This document shows, in pieces, positions 52,450 through 61,900 of a stretch of DNA of 64,000 nt. Within the stretch, counting starts at the first letter, position 1. Each line of letters starts with the position of its first letter. The stretch spans positions 124,001 to 188,000 of the forward strand of contig CAKNJS010000001.1 in assembly GCA_930986645.1 (NCBI GenBank). Reading direction: 5' to 3'. The notes under the pieces are model-generated. The model made no database searches. It was not told the origin of the DNA and saw only the letters and a program-made list of their open reading frames with translations. This DNA comes from an uncultured Lachnoclostridium sp. Lineage in GTDB: Bacteria; Bacillota; Clostridia; Lachnospirales; Lachnospiraceae. The translations under genes were made by a program, and so were the position numbers.

Positions 52450-53355
52450 ATGAACCTGTATAATGAACTTTGCACCATTACCGGAGAGAAAAATGTCCTG
52501 AGAGATGAACCGATGTCAAGCCATACGACGTTCCGTATCGGAGGCCCGGCAGATTATTTTGTCATGCCGTCATCCGCTGAAGAGATCAGAAAGATAACGG
52601 CGCTGTGTACAGAACAGGAGATTCCGTATTATATAATAGGAAACGGAAGCAATCTGCTTGTGGGAGACAGGGGATACAGAGGAGTTATCATACAGGTCTT
52701 TAAGAATATGAACAATATAGAGACGGAAGGAGCCATTATCCGGGCACAGGCGGGTGCACTGCTGTCAAAAGTGGCTGCAGCGGCATATGAAGCCGGCATG
52801 GAAGGATTTGAGTTCGCTTCCGGCATTCCCGGCACACTGGGAGGTGCCGTCCGCATGAATGCGGGCGCGTACGGCGGTGAGATCAGACAGGTGCTCAAAA
52901 GTGCCGATGTGCTTACTCCGGAAGGGGAAGTGCTGACGCTTCCGGCAGAAGAGATGAAGATGGGATACCGGACCAGTATTGTCTCGAAGAGGGATTATGT
53001 AGTGCTGGGTGCAGAACTTGTCCTCAGGCCGGGAGAAAAAGAGAAAATCCGCGCGAAGATGGATGAACTGAAAGAAAAGAGGGTGTCTAAGCAGCCTCTG
53101 GAGTTTGGAAGCGCGGGAAGCACGTTTAAGAGACCGGAAGGATATTTTGCCGGAAAACTGATCGAAGATGCGGGATTGAGAGGATTCCGTGTGGGAAATG
53201 CCCAAGTGTCGGAAAAACATTGTGGATTTGTGATCAACCGCGGCGGTGCGTCTGCAAAGGAAGTGTCAGAACTCATGGATTATATTATCCGGCGGGTCGA
53301 GGAAACTTCAGGAGTGCGTCTTGAGCCGGAGGTAAAGAAGATAGGAGAATTTTGA
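52450..53355 (+). CDS. murB: UDP-N-acetylenolpyruvoylglucosamine reductase
   Basis: MurB is the FAD enzyme that makes UDP-MurNAc for peptidoglycan. SSHTTFRIGGPADYFV binds FAD, IPGTLGGAVRMNAGAYGGEI is the central signature, and EFGSAGSTFKRPEGYFAGKLIEDAG carries the catalytic serine of type II (Tyr-loop-less) enzymes. I start at ATG 52450 (MNLYNELCTITG), which has GGAG upstream and lies within the mRNA implied by the promoter. Three bases separate it from rapZ. Confidence 0.96.
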   Translation: MNLYNELCTITGEKNVLRDEPMSSHTTFRIGGPADYFVMPSSAEEIRKITALCTEQEIPYYIIGNGSNLLVGDRGYRGVIIQVFKNMNNIETEGAIIRAQAGALLSKVAAAAYEAGMEGFEFASGIPGTLGGAVRMNAGAYGGEIRQVLKSADVLTPEGEVLTLPAEEMKMGYRTSIVSKRDYVVLGAELVLRPGEKEKIRAKMDELKEKRVSKQPLEFGSAGSTFKRPEGYFAGKLIEDAGLRGFRVGNAQVSEKHCGFVINRGGASAKEVSELMDYIIRRVEETSGVRLEPEVKKIGEF

Positions 53356-53358
53356 TTT

Positions 53359-54240
53359 ATGCGTTTAGTTATTGTGACAGGAATGTCCGGTGCCGGAAAA
53401 ACAACTGCTCTTAAGATGCTGGAAGATATGGGGTATTTTTGTGTGGACAATCTGCCGATCCCGCTCCTTCCGCGTTTTGTGGAGATGTTCAGTGAGCCTG
53501 AGGAAAAGATTAAGAACATTGCGCTGGGGATTGACGTAAGAGGCGGTCAGGATTTCAGCGGCCTTCAGGACGTGCTTGACGAGATGGATGATAAGCAGAT
53601 CCGCTTTGAAATCCTTTTTCTGGATGCGCAGGACGATGTGCTTATTAAACGGTATAAAGAGACAAGGAGACAGCATCCGCTGAGCGGCTCCGGCAGGGTG
53701 GATACCGGGATTGCTAAGGAGCGTGAGAAGATCATGTTTCTTAAAATGCGTGCCACATATATTCTGGATACGAGCAAGATGCTTACCAGAGAACTGAAAT
53801 TGGAACTGGAGAAGATTTTCGTAAAAGGAGAGAGCTTCTGCAATCTTTATATTACAGTGATGTCGTTCGGGTTTAAGTACGGGATCCCTCAGGATTCGGA
53901 TCTGGTTTTTGATGTGCGGTTCCTGCCGAATCCCTATTATATAGATGAACTGAGAGAGAAGACGGGAAATGACCCTGAGGTTCAGGATTATGTTATGGAA
54001 AATGATAAAGCGCAGATTTTCCTTGATAAACTGACGGATATGATTGATTTCCTTATTCCGAACTATATATTAGAAGGGAAAAATCAGTTAATTATTTCAA
54101 TCGGATGTACGGGAGGCAAGCACCGCTCAGTGACTCTCGCAAATGCCCTGTACCAGAAACTGGATAAACAGGAAAATTACGGAGTGCGCATCGAACACCG
54201 CGATATCGGCAAGGATGCGGTAACGAAGAGAAAAGAGTGA
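53359..54240 (+). CDS. rapZ: RNase adapter / nucleotide-binding protein RapZ (YvcJ)
   Basis: A P-loop GMSGAGKTTALKMLED at the N-terminus, CVDNLPIPLLPRF and the C-terminal CTGGKHRSVTLA identify RapZ/YvcJ. E. coli RapZ controls glmS through sRNA decay; in Bacillus YvcJ binds and hydrolyses nucleotides and affects competence. It lies between murB and whiA. In Bacillus yvcK separates yvcJ from whiA; here only seven bases separate them and yvcK is absent. Confidence 0.95.
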   Translation: MRLVIVTGMSGAGKTTALKMLEDMGYFCVDNLPIPLLPRFVEMFSEPEEKIKNIALGIDVRGGQDFSGLQDVLDEMDDKQIRFEILFLDAQDDVLIKRYKETRRQHPLSGSGRVDTGIAKEREKIMFLKMRATYILDTSKMLTRELKLELEKIFVKGESFCNLYITVMSFGFKYGIPQDSDLVFDVRFLPNPYYIDELREKTGNDPEVQDYVMENDKAQIFLDKLTDMIDFLIPNYILEGKNQLIISIGCTGGKHRSVTLANALYQKLDKQENYGVRIEHRDIGKDAVTKRKE

Positions 54241-54247
54241 TGCTGAT

Positions 54248-55207
54248 ATGTCATTTTCTGGAAAAGTAAGAGAGGAACTGGCCGGGAATATCAGTCCGGC
54301 AAGACACTGCCAGATTGCGGAGCTGACCGCGTTTATCGGACTGTGCGGGACAATCGTATTCAATCGATTTGACCGCTGCAGCATTAAAATTCATTCGGAA
54401 AATTTTCTTGTTGCAAGAAAAGTCTTTACATTGATAGAAAAAACATTTAATATTAGAACTGATATCTCAATCAGGAGAAACATTGCGAAACAAAGCGTGT
54501 CATATGCTGTTATTGTACGGCGGCATGAGGACGCTTTTCGCATCCTTCAGGCCACAAAGATGATTGGAGACCACAGGGGAAATGCAGATGACATTCATCC
54601 GTTCAGCCTGCTCGTTCTTCAACAGATGTGCTGCAGGAGAGCTTTCCTGCGCGGCGCATATCAGGCGGCCGGATCTATGAGTGATCCGAAGAAGTCCTAT
54701 CATTTCGAGATTGTCTGTTCGCTGCCGGAGGCGGCGGAGCGGATCCGCGAAGTAATATGCAGTTTCGGGCTGGCGGCCAAGATTGTGAAAAGGAAGAAGT
54801 CATATGTGGTGTACCTGAAAGAAGGTTCCCAGATAGTAGATATCCTTAATGTGATGGAAGCGCATATATCTTTGATGGAACTGGAGAACGTCCGGATCTT
54901 GAAAGAAATGCGCAATTCTGTGAACAGGAAGGTGAACTGCGAGACTGCCAATATTAATAAGACCGTGTCGGCAGCAGTAAAACAGGTCGAGGACATTACA
55001 TATCTGAGAGATACAGTCGGATTTGAGCATATGCCGGATAATCTTGTGGAGGCGGCAGCTGCACGTCTTGAAAATCCGGACGCGACTCTGAAAGAACTGG
55101 GAGAGAAACTGGATCCCCCGGTGGGAAAGTCAGGTATCAATCACAGGCTGCGCAGACTTAGTGAAATGGCAGACAAGGTAAGGCAGGAACAAGGAGGATT
55201 ATTATGA
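54248..55207 (+). CDS. whiA: DNA-binding protein WhiA
   Basis: WhiA has an N-terminal LAGLIDADG-homing-endonuclease-like fold without cleavage activity and a C-terminal helix-turn-helix. FSGKVREELAGN at the start and LEHMPDNLVEAAAARLENPDATLKELGEKLDPPVGKSGINHRLRRL at the end (quoted only in part: ELGEKLDPPVGKSGINHRLR) fit the family. In Bacillus it influences cell division and chromosome segregation. It overlaps the HPr-like gene by four bases. Confidence 0.95.
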   Translation: MSFSGKVREELAGNISPARHCQIAELTAFIGLCGTIVFNRFDRCSIKIHSENFLVARKVFTLIEKTFNIRTDISIRRNIAKQSVSYAVIVRRHEDAFRILQATKMIGDHRGNADDIHPFSLLVLQQMCCRRAFLRGAYQAAGSMSDPKKSYHFEIVCSLPEAAERIREVICSFGLAAKIVKRKKSYVVYLKEGSQIVDILNVMEAHISLMELENVRILKEMRNSVNRKVNCETANINKTVSAAVKQVEDITYLRDTVGFEHMPDNLVEAAAARLENPDATLKELGEKLDPPVGKSGINHRLRRLSEMADKVRQEQGGLL

Positions 55208-55464
55208 TTAAAACACCTGTTGTAGTTAAGACAGAAGAAGGATTTGACGGCAGACCGATTGCCCTGCTTGTACAGCAAGCAAGTCAGTATGCGAGTAAAG
55301 TTTACATTCAGATCGGCGAGAAAAATATTAACGCTAAGAGCATTATGGGTATGATGAGCCTGAGCCTTGCAGACGGTGAGCAGATTACCGTAGTTACCGA
55401 AGGAGAGGATGAGAAGAAGGCGGCAGAGGGAATAAAAACATTTTTTGCAAATAATGTTAAATAA
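55204..55464 (+). CDS. HPr-like protein without the phosphorylatable histidine (Crh-like)
   Basis: The protein has the length and fold of HPr (86 residues) and keeps the regulatory serine region (NAKSIMGMMSL) that HPr kinase would phosphorylate. In HPr the active-site loop is GxHARPA; here it reads GFDGRPIAL, so His15 is replaced by aspartate and PTS phosphotransfer is not possible. This is the logic of Bacillus Crh, which has Gln15 and works in carbon catabolite control with CcpA. The position after whiA is the crh position as well. Whether it binds CcpA here is inference. Confidence 0.85.
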   Translation: MIKTPVVVKTEEGFDGRPIALLVQQASQYASKVYIQIGEKNINAKSIMGMMSLSLADGEQITVVTEGEDEKKAAEGIKTFFANNVK

Positions 55465-55534
55465 GCCGTGATAACTTCCGCCGGCATATCCGGCAGTATT
55501 TAATATAGAAGATTCAGAAGAAGATGTAAGAGGG

Positions 55535-55560
55535 GGCTGTGCGTTAGTACAGCCTTTTTC
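55535..55560 (+). terminator. Terminator of the murB-HPr operon
   Basis: GGCTGT and ACAGCC form a 6-bp stem with an 8-base loop followed by TTTTTC, 70 bases after the HPr-like gene. Confidence 0.85.
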
Positions 55561-55599
55561 TGTCAAAATAATCGGATTATACAGGGGAGGGTATAGAGG

Positions 55600-56538
55600 A
55601 TGAAAAAGATGCTGTTTATTTATAATCCTAATGCGGGAACGGGGACGTTGAAACCAAAACTGTCCGATGTGCTGGATATTTTTACAAAAGCCGGGTATGA
55701 GGTGACGGTATATCCGACGCAGAAATATCATGACGGGGCGGATAAGATGGAGAACTGTGCTGAAGGATACGATCTGATTGTCTGCAGCGGGGGAGACGGG
55801 ACTCTGGATGAGGTGATGACCGGGATGCGGATGAGATCTTACAAAGCGCCGCTCGGTTATATACCGGCGGGGACGACGAACGATTTCGCGACGAGTCTGG
55901 GAATCCCGAAAGACATTCTGGCAGCGGCAGATACGGCGGTTAACGGTGTTCCGTTCCCATGTGATGTGGGGACTTTTAATAATGATTATTTTATCTATAT
56001 TGCGGCATTTGGACTTTTTACAGATGTCTCCTATGAAACGAAGCAGAGTATGAAGAATATCCTTGGACATCTCGCGTATGTGCTGGAAGGAGCGAAGAGG
56101 ATATTTAATATTCCGTCTTACAAGATCAGGGTGGTTCACGACGGAGAAGAGATAGAAGATGAGTTTATTTATGGAATGGTTACGAACTCCAGATCCGTGG
56201 GCGGCTTTAGCGGGATTATCGGACCGGATGTAGTGTTTGATGATGGAGAATTTGAGGTGACGCTGATCAAGACCCCAAAGAATCCTCTGGAGCTCAACGA
56301 TCTGCTTGGAGCCATTATGCTCAGACAGATTAATCCGGACCGTATGTATTCGTTTAAGTCGGGATGTATACGGTTCGAATCTATGGAGGCGATACCGTGG
56401 ACGCTGGATGGTGAATATGGCGGAACCCATGAGGAAGTCACTGTGCGCAACAACAGACAGGCGCTTCAGATAATGGTCAGACAGGAAGTCGCGGCAGGAC
56501 TTTCGGCAGAAAAAATGGCGGTGGAAACAGCTGAATAA
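55600..56538 (+). CDS. Diacylglycerol kinase-family lipid kinase
   Basis: A DAGK catalytic domain: FIYNPNAGTGTLKPKL at the N-terminus, the ATP-binding CSGGDGTLDEVMTG, and LGYIPAGTTNDFATSLG. The C-terminal lobe has PWTLDGEYGG, as in YegS/DgkB-type kinases, with the substrate probably diacylglycerol from lipoteichoic acid turnover. It is 312 residues. AGGGGAGGG lies ahead of the ATG. It stands alone between a terminator and the tRNA promoter. Confidence 0.93.
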   Translation: MKKMLFIYNPNAGTGTLKPKLSDVLDIFTKAGYEVTVYPTQKYHDGADKMENCAEGYDLIVCSGGDGTLDEVMTGMRMRSYKAPLGYIPAGTTNDFATSLGIPKDILAAADTAVNGVPFPCDVGTFNNDYFIYIAAFGLFTDVSYETKQSMKNILGHLAYVLEGAKRIFNIPSYKIRVVHDGEEIEDEFIYGMVTNSRSVGGFSGIIGPDVVFDDGEFEVTLIKTPKNPLELNDLLGAIMLRQINPDRMYSFKSGCIRFESMEAIPWTLDGEYGGTHEEVTVRNNRQALQIMVRQEVAAGLSAEKMAVETAE

Positions 56539-56602
56539 ATGCGCCTCCGGACGTCGACTGGCTGAGCTCTTACAAAAAATGTAAAAAAATGAAAAAAAGT
56601 AC

Positions 56603-56631
56603 TTGCATCTTATTCATCTATATGATATAGT
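56603..56631 (+). promoter_or_regulatory. Promoter of the tRNA-Glu gene
   Basis: TTGCAT and TATAGT are spaced by 17 bases about 43 bases before the mature tRNA 5' end. Confidence 0.75.
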
Positions 56632-56673
56632 AATATTCGCTGTGAGGGACAAATGCACAGCGAATATGAATAA

Positions 56674-56745
56674 GGCTCCGTGGTCAAGCGGTCAAGACGC
56701 TAGCCTCTCACGCTGGAATCAGGGGTTCGATTCCCCTCGGAGTCA
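56674..56745 (+). tRNA. tRNA-Glu (anticodon CTC)
   Basis: The cloverleaf folds completely: acceptor GGCTCCG/CGGAGTC with one G-U pair and discriminator A, D-arm GTC/GAC, anticodon stem CTAGC/GCTGG around CTCTCAC, and T-arm AGGGG-TTCGATT-CCCCT. The anticodon is CTC, reading GAG. CCA is not encoded. The gene is single and precedes a mobile-element-like region, so its 3' end is the probable attachment site. Confidence 0.95.
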
Positions 56746-56751
56746 CTTGAA

Positions 56752-56777
56752 AAGCCTTGGAAACAGGGCTTTTTTTC
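56752..56777 (+). terminator. Terminator after tRNA-Glu
   Basis: AAGCC and GGGCTT with a short loop are followed by seven T, six bases after the tRNA 3' end. Confidence 0.75.
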
Positions 56778-56783
56778 GTATCT

Positions 56784-56814
56784 GGTAATCAAGAGGTAAT
56801 CAAAAAGGTAATCA
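56784..56814 (+). repeat. Three GGTAATCA direct repeats next to the tRNA
   Basis: GGTAATCA occurs at 56784, 56795 and 56807, spaced by 11 and 12 bases, close to one helical turn. Spacing and position suggest binding sites for an integrase arm domain or excisionase at the left end of the element. Confidence 0.6.
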
Positions 56815-56911
56815 GACATATGTTCGATTGTCTAATACATAATAAGGAGGAAGATCTGTACATATTGTAAATACCTCATATCACAGGAAATTATAGAAAA
56901 TTATTACATAG

Positions 56912-56948
56912 CCGGTTGATTTTCCTACGAGAGTCAATCGGTTTTTTT
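56912..56948 (+). terminator. Terminator upstream of parA
   Basis: CCGGTTGA and TCAATCGG form an 8-bp stem with a 14-base loop, followed by seven T. It may shield parA from the tRNA transcript. Between it and the repeats an orphan AAGGAGG (56844) has no coding frame behind it, as if a gene was deleted; the rest of 56815-57022 shows nothing else. Confidence 0.85.
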
Positions 56949-57022
56949 ATGCCCATTTACATAGCCATTTCCCACAAAGGAGTGGCTATTACTATATCCG
57001 CGAAAGGAGGGAACTATTTACA

Positions 57023-57847
57023 ATGCAGAAATGCAAGGTGATTGCGATTGCCAATCAGAAAGGGGGAACAGGAAAGACTACGACAACAGTGAACTTAGGT
57101 ATTGGACTTGCAAATGAGGGCAAGAAAGTTCTGCTTGTGGACTGTGATCCGCAGTCCGATCTTACGACATCTTTAGGATGGCAGGGAGAAGATATTTCGC
57201 TCACACTGTCTGTACTCATGGAGCAGATGATCCGTGATGAACCGGTAGATGTGCATGAGGCAATTTTACATCATGCCGAGGGAGTCGATTTGATTCCTTC
57301 AAACATTGAACTGTCCGGAATGGAAGTTATGCTGGTGAATGCCATGAGCCGGGAGTTTACATTAAAATCCTGTCTGTCAGAGATGCGGAAAGATTATGAC
57401 TATATCCTGTTAGACTGCATGCCGAGTTTAGGCATGCTGACAATCAACGCTCTTGCAGCGGCAGACAGTGTAATTGTTCCGGTACAGGCTCATTATCTCC
57501 CGCTCAAGGGTATGACACAGTTGGTAAAAACCATCCGAAAAGTACAAAGACAGATCAATCCGCAACTAAAGGTGGACGGCGTGGTACTGACACTGGCTGA
57601 TATGAGGACGAATCTGGCGAAAACAACTGCAGAGTGCCTGAAAGAAAACTACGGAAAAATGTTGAAGATTTATGACACGATTATTCCCGTAGGAATTAAG
57701 GCGGCAGAGACCAGTACAGTAGGGAAAAGCATTTATGCGTATGACGGGAGAAGTACCGTTGCGAAAGCATACCGGGAGTTTACGCGGGAGGTGATACAGG
57801 GTGACGAAAAGAAACGTCATAGAGATGAACCTGCCCAAAGCAGATGA
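57023..57847 (+). CDS. parA: ParA/Soj-family partition ATPase
   Basis: A deviant Walker [18 protein letters not shown] near the N-terminus, [12 protein letters not shown] and [18 protein letters not shown] identify the ParA/MinD superfamily, Soj branch. In integrative elements ParA supports stable maintenance of the excised circle. AAAGGAGG lies upstream of the ATG. The 3' end overlaps parB by 47 bases, so translation is coupled. Confidence 0.95.
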   Translation: MQKCKVIAIANQKGGTGKTTTTVNLGIGLANEGKKVLLVDCDPQSDLTTSLGWQGEDISLTLSVLMEQMIRDEPVDVHEAILHHAEGVDLIPSNIELSGMEVMLVNAMSREFTLKSCLSEMRKDYDYILLDCMPSLGMLTINALAAADSVIVPVQAHYLPLKGMTQLVKTIRKVQRQINPQLKVDGVVLTLADMRTNLAKTTAECLKENYGKMLKIYDTIIPVGIKAAETSTVGKSIYAYDGRSTVAKAYREFTREVIQGDEKKRHRDEPAQSR

Positions 57848-58736
57848 CCTGTTCAGTACGCAGGAAGAGCGCGACAATGAAAACCGAGAGTATGTAAAAG
57901 CAATCCCATTAGATCAGATTTATGACTTCCCGAATCATCCGTTTAAGGTACGGATGGATGAAAAGATGCTGGAGATGATCGAGAGTGTGCAGGAATACGG
58001 CGTTCTGTCTCCGGCAGTCGTCCGACCAAAGGAGGACGGCACCTATGAGATGATCGCCGGACACCGCAGGAAACTGGCAAGTCAAAGGGCGGGTCGCTCA
58101 GATATGCCGTGCATTGTGCGAGATCTGACAGATGAAGAGGCAACAATTATCATGGTTGACTCCAATCTTCAGCGTGAAGAGATATTGCCGTCCGAGAAAG
58201 CCTTTGCTTATAAGATGAAACTGGATGCAATGAAAAGACAGGCAGGGAGACCAAGTAAAAATTTGTCGCCACTGGCGACAGATTTAATCGGCAAGCGATC
58301 AGATGAGATTTTAGGAGCACAAGTTGGTGAAAGTAAAGATCAGATTCGCAGATATATCCGCCTCACAGAACTTATCAAGCCAATTCTTGACATGGTGGAT
58401 GATAAAAAGATTGCTTTACGACCTGCTGTGGAATTGTCTTATCTCTCTCAGGACCAGCAGGAGATGCTTTTGGACACCATGCAATTACAGGATTGCACAC
58501 CGAGCCACGCGCAGGCAATTAAATTGCGTAAGTTTGCAGAAGAGGGCAGACTGAATGAAGATGTGATCTTATCAATCATGTCGGAAGAAAAAGGAAACCA
58601 AAAAGAACAGTTCCGTATACCAAGAGAACGTATCAATAAATATTTTTCTCCGGGGGCGTCTGTCAAGCAGATCGAAGATACGATTATCAAGGCATTGGAA
58701 CTGTACCGTAAAAGGGAGCGGAGCAGGGAACGTTAA
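57801..58736 (+). CDS. parB: ParB/RepB-like partition protein
   Basis: The N-terminal ParB nuclease-like/CTPase fold shows [16 protein letters not shown] and [15 protein letters not shown] (the GxxRxxA arginine box), then a helix-turn-helix region ([21 protein letters not shown]). It is the DNA-binding partner of ParA. The start is a GTG with GGGAGG about ten bases before; an ATG eight codons later is possible. No parS site was recognised in the window. Confidence 0.93.
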   Translation: MTKRNVIEMNLPKADDLFSTQEERDNENREYVKAIPLDQIYDFPNHPFKVRMDEKMLEMIESVQEYGVLSPAVVRPKEDGTYEMIAGHRRKLASQRAGRSDMPCIVRDLTDEEATIIMVDSNLQREEILPSEKAFAYKMKLDAMKRQAGRPSKNLSPLATDLIGKRSDEILGAQVGESKDQIRRYIRLTELIKPILDMVDDKKIALRPAVELSYLSQDQQEMLLDTMQLQDCTPSHAQAIKLRKFAEEGRLNEDVILSIMSEEKGNQKEQFRIPRERINKYFSPGASVKQIEDTIIKALELYRKRERSRER

Positions 58737-58737
58737 G

Positions 58738-58784
58738 GGCTTTCCGCCGAGGGAGAAGTCTCTCCATCGGCAGGAAAGCCTTTT
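58738..58784 (+). terminator. Long hairpin terminator after parB
   Basis: GGCTTTCC, GCCGA and GGAGA pair with TCTCC, TCGGC and GGAAAGCC with small bulges, followed by TTTT. It begins two bases after the parB stop. Confidence 0.88.
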
Positions 58785-58910
58785 GTCGTTCTCCCCCTTC
58801 CCACACCCTACCCCCTCTGGATTACCAGCCCATACCAGCCGAAAAGAGAAAGGTATCGCTGTACAGTAAATCATTCAGAGAGGGGGATTTCAGAGGAAAG
58901 GAAAAAAGTG

Positions 58911-61900
58911 ATGAAAGAAAAGAAGAAACATGGAAGAAGAGTGACAGCATTCCTTTTGAGTGTGGTCACGGCTTTGACAACGATATTCTCGTCCGGACTG
59001 CCTGTACTGGCGGCAGATGGAACAATCCAGTTTAATTCTGGTGAATATATCTCTTATGGGGATTATCGCACTACGAAAATGACGTTTGACGGGGATAACG
59101 TGGCATATTGTGTGGAACCTTTGAAGAAAACGCCACAGGCAGGAACCTATTCCTATAACCTGATGGCAACAGATTCTCCGGTGAGGAAAGCACTATATTA
59201 CCTTCCCGGTGGATATGGTTATGATGCCAATATCAAAGATCAGTATTTAAGTGGCTGGTCAGAGGATCAAGCCTATGTGATCGGACACCTGACCGTGGCT
59301 TATATTTATTCCGGGTATGACGCGGAAAGCGGGGCATTTTATGGTGCGCCACAGAACTATATCGACAAGGCAATCGCAGTTGCAAATGCGATCAGTGCAT
59401 TGCCGAATCCGCCCCAGTCTTTTCGGGCGTTTATTGTACCGTCAAATAACGATCAGACCATTGCCGGGAGCTGGTATCAGAAACCTTACGGCTATATTGA
59501 AATCCGTAAATCAACTGCAAATGAGGAAATTTCCGGAGAGAATGGAAATTACAGTCTTGCTGGAGCAGAGTATGGCGTGTACAACGGGGAGACACAGGTA
59601 ACAACTTTGGTGACAGACGATGATGGCTATGCAAAGTCTGGAGAGCTGGAGAGTGGAAGTTATACGATTCGGGAGCTGAAAGCCTCACCGGGCTATGCTG
59701 TTGATACGCAAAGTTATAACGTAACTGTGGAATCAGACGTGACAGTTTCTGTGGAGGTAACAGAAGTGCCGCAGAGCAATCCTTTGAGCCTGCTGGTGAA
59801 GAAGATTGATTCTGAGACCGGAGAGGGAACAGTGCAGGGAAATGCATCTCTTGCCGGGGCGGAATTTGCCGTGAAATATTATACCGTACAGTCCGATGAT
59901 GATCCGGCGGCATCTGGTACAGAGCCTGAGAGGACATGGATCTTCCGGACAGATGAGGAGGGCAGGATCGAGTTTACGAGCAAATATCTGGTATCCGGGG
60001 ATGAATTCTATTATCAGATGGACGGAACAACACCCTGTGTGCCGCTGGGAACGGTAACGGTACAGGAGACAAAAGCGCCGGAAGGGTATCTGTTAAATGA
60101 ATCTGTCTTTGTACAGAAGATCGTGGTAGGGGGAACGATGGAGACGGTGGAGACGGTGGAGTGCTACCAGACCACGACTGTTGCCGATCAGGTCTACAGG
60201 GGAGATCTGGAGTTTGTGAAAGTATCGGATGGAGACCTGAACCGTCTGGCGGATGTTCCATTTTCGATTACGTCAAAAACAACAGGTGAAAGCCATGTGA
60301 TCGTAACAGATTGGAACGGGTATGCCAGCACATCTGCTGACTGGACGCCCCATACATCTAATACAAACCGCGGGGAGAGCTCATCTGATGGTATCTGGTT
60401 CGGAACAGGCGAGCCGGATGATACAAAGGGAGCGCTACCTTATGATACTTATGTGATCGAAGAGCAGCGGTGCGAGACGAATGAGGGGATGAATCTGCTT
60501 AAGATTGAAGTGACCGTATACCGGGATTCTGTGACGATTGATTTGGGAACGCTGACGGACGACCGGATCGAGATCGGAACGACTGCATTGGATCAGGAGA
60601 CTGGATTTCATCTCTCTAACCCGGATCAGAAAGTTACCTTGATTGATACGGTAGAATACGAGGGATTGAAAAAAGGAGTGGAATACAGGCTGACCGGGAC
60701 ACTGATGGATCAGGAAACGGGAGAGCCAATCCTTGTGGACGGAAAGGCAGTGACCGCAGAGACAACATTTACGGCGAAGAAATCCAGCGGCAGCGTTGAG
60801 GTGGAATTTACCTTTGACGGAAGTGGGCTGCAGGGCAAAACGATCGTTGTGTTTGAGGAACTTTATCAGGAAGACTTAAAATTAGCGGTTCATGCAGATC
60901 TGGAAGATAAAGACCAGACCATCTATTTCCCGAAAGTAGGTACAAAGGTAGCGGATACGGAGACCAGGGAGCAGATCGCCAATGCAGGAAAGGAAGTAAA
61001 ACTGACGGATACCGTTTCTTATGAAAACCTTGTAGCTGGGGAGAAATACCGGCTGACCGGCACTTTGATGGATCAGGAGACAGGAGAGGCGATCTTAGTG
61101 GATGGAAAAGAAGTGACCGGAGAGACTGAATTTACCGCAGAGGAATCTTCCGGTACAGCCGAAGTCGCCTTTTCCTTCGATGGAAGTACACTGGCAGGTA
61201 AGACCGTAGTGGTATTCGAGAAACTCTGGTATGGGGATGAGCAGATCGGTTTCCATGAAGATCTGGACAGCAAAGAGCAGACGCTGGTATTCCCTGAGAT
61301 CAAGACCGAGGCGAAGAACCCGGCAACAGACAGTCAGGTGGGAACTGCGGAGCAGGAGACGACAATCCTTGATACAGTGTCTTATCATAACCTGATCCCC
61401 GGCAAGGAGTACACCCTGAGAGGTGTGTTGATGGATCAGGAGACAGGGGAAGAATTTCTGGTCAATGGAGAGCCGGTGACATCGGAAGTTGAATTTACTC
61501 CGTCTGAACCGAATGGAAGTGTGGAGATGACATTTACTTTTGACGGAAGCGCGCTGACAGGAAAGACACTGGTGGTATTTGAGGATGTTTATTACAACGA
61601 AAAAACTGTAGCCAGTCATGCAGAGATCGAGTCTGATCCACAGAGTATTTATTATCCGGAGATTGGAACACAGGCAAAGGATGGTGAGGACGGAGATCAG
61701 GAGGCAAAAGCAGATAAAGAGGTAACGATCATTGATACTGTCTCTTATAAAAACCTTACACCAGGGCTGACCTATCAGGTTTCCGGTGTACTCATGGATA
61801 AAAGTACAGGTGCGGAGCTGCTGATTAATGGAGAAGCTGTGAACGGACAGACAGAGTTTGTGCCGGAGAGTGCAGAGGGAACCGTGGACGTGACCTTTAC

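Noticed and set aside
55141-56430. 429-codon minus-strand ORF
   Set aside because: It lies opposite whiA, the HPr-like gene and the lipid kinase, all with clear motifs; its product has no recognisable motif and is rich in His, Arg and Cys as expected of an antisense shadow.
56784-56814. CRISPR or plasmid replication iterons
   Set aside because: Only three 8-base copies without a replication gene nearby; an integration site is the simpler reading.
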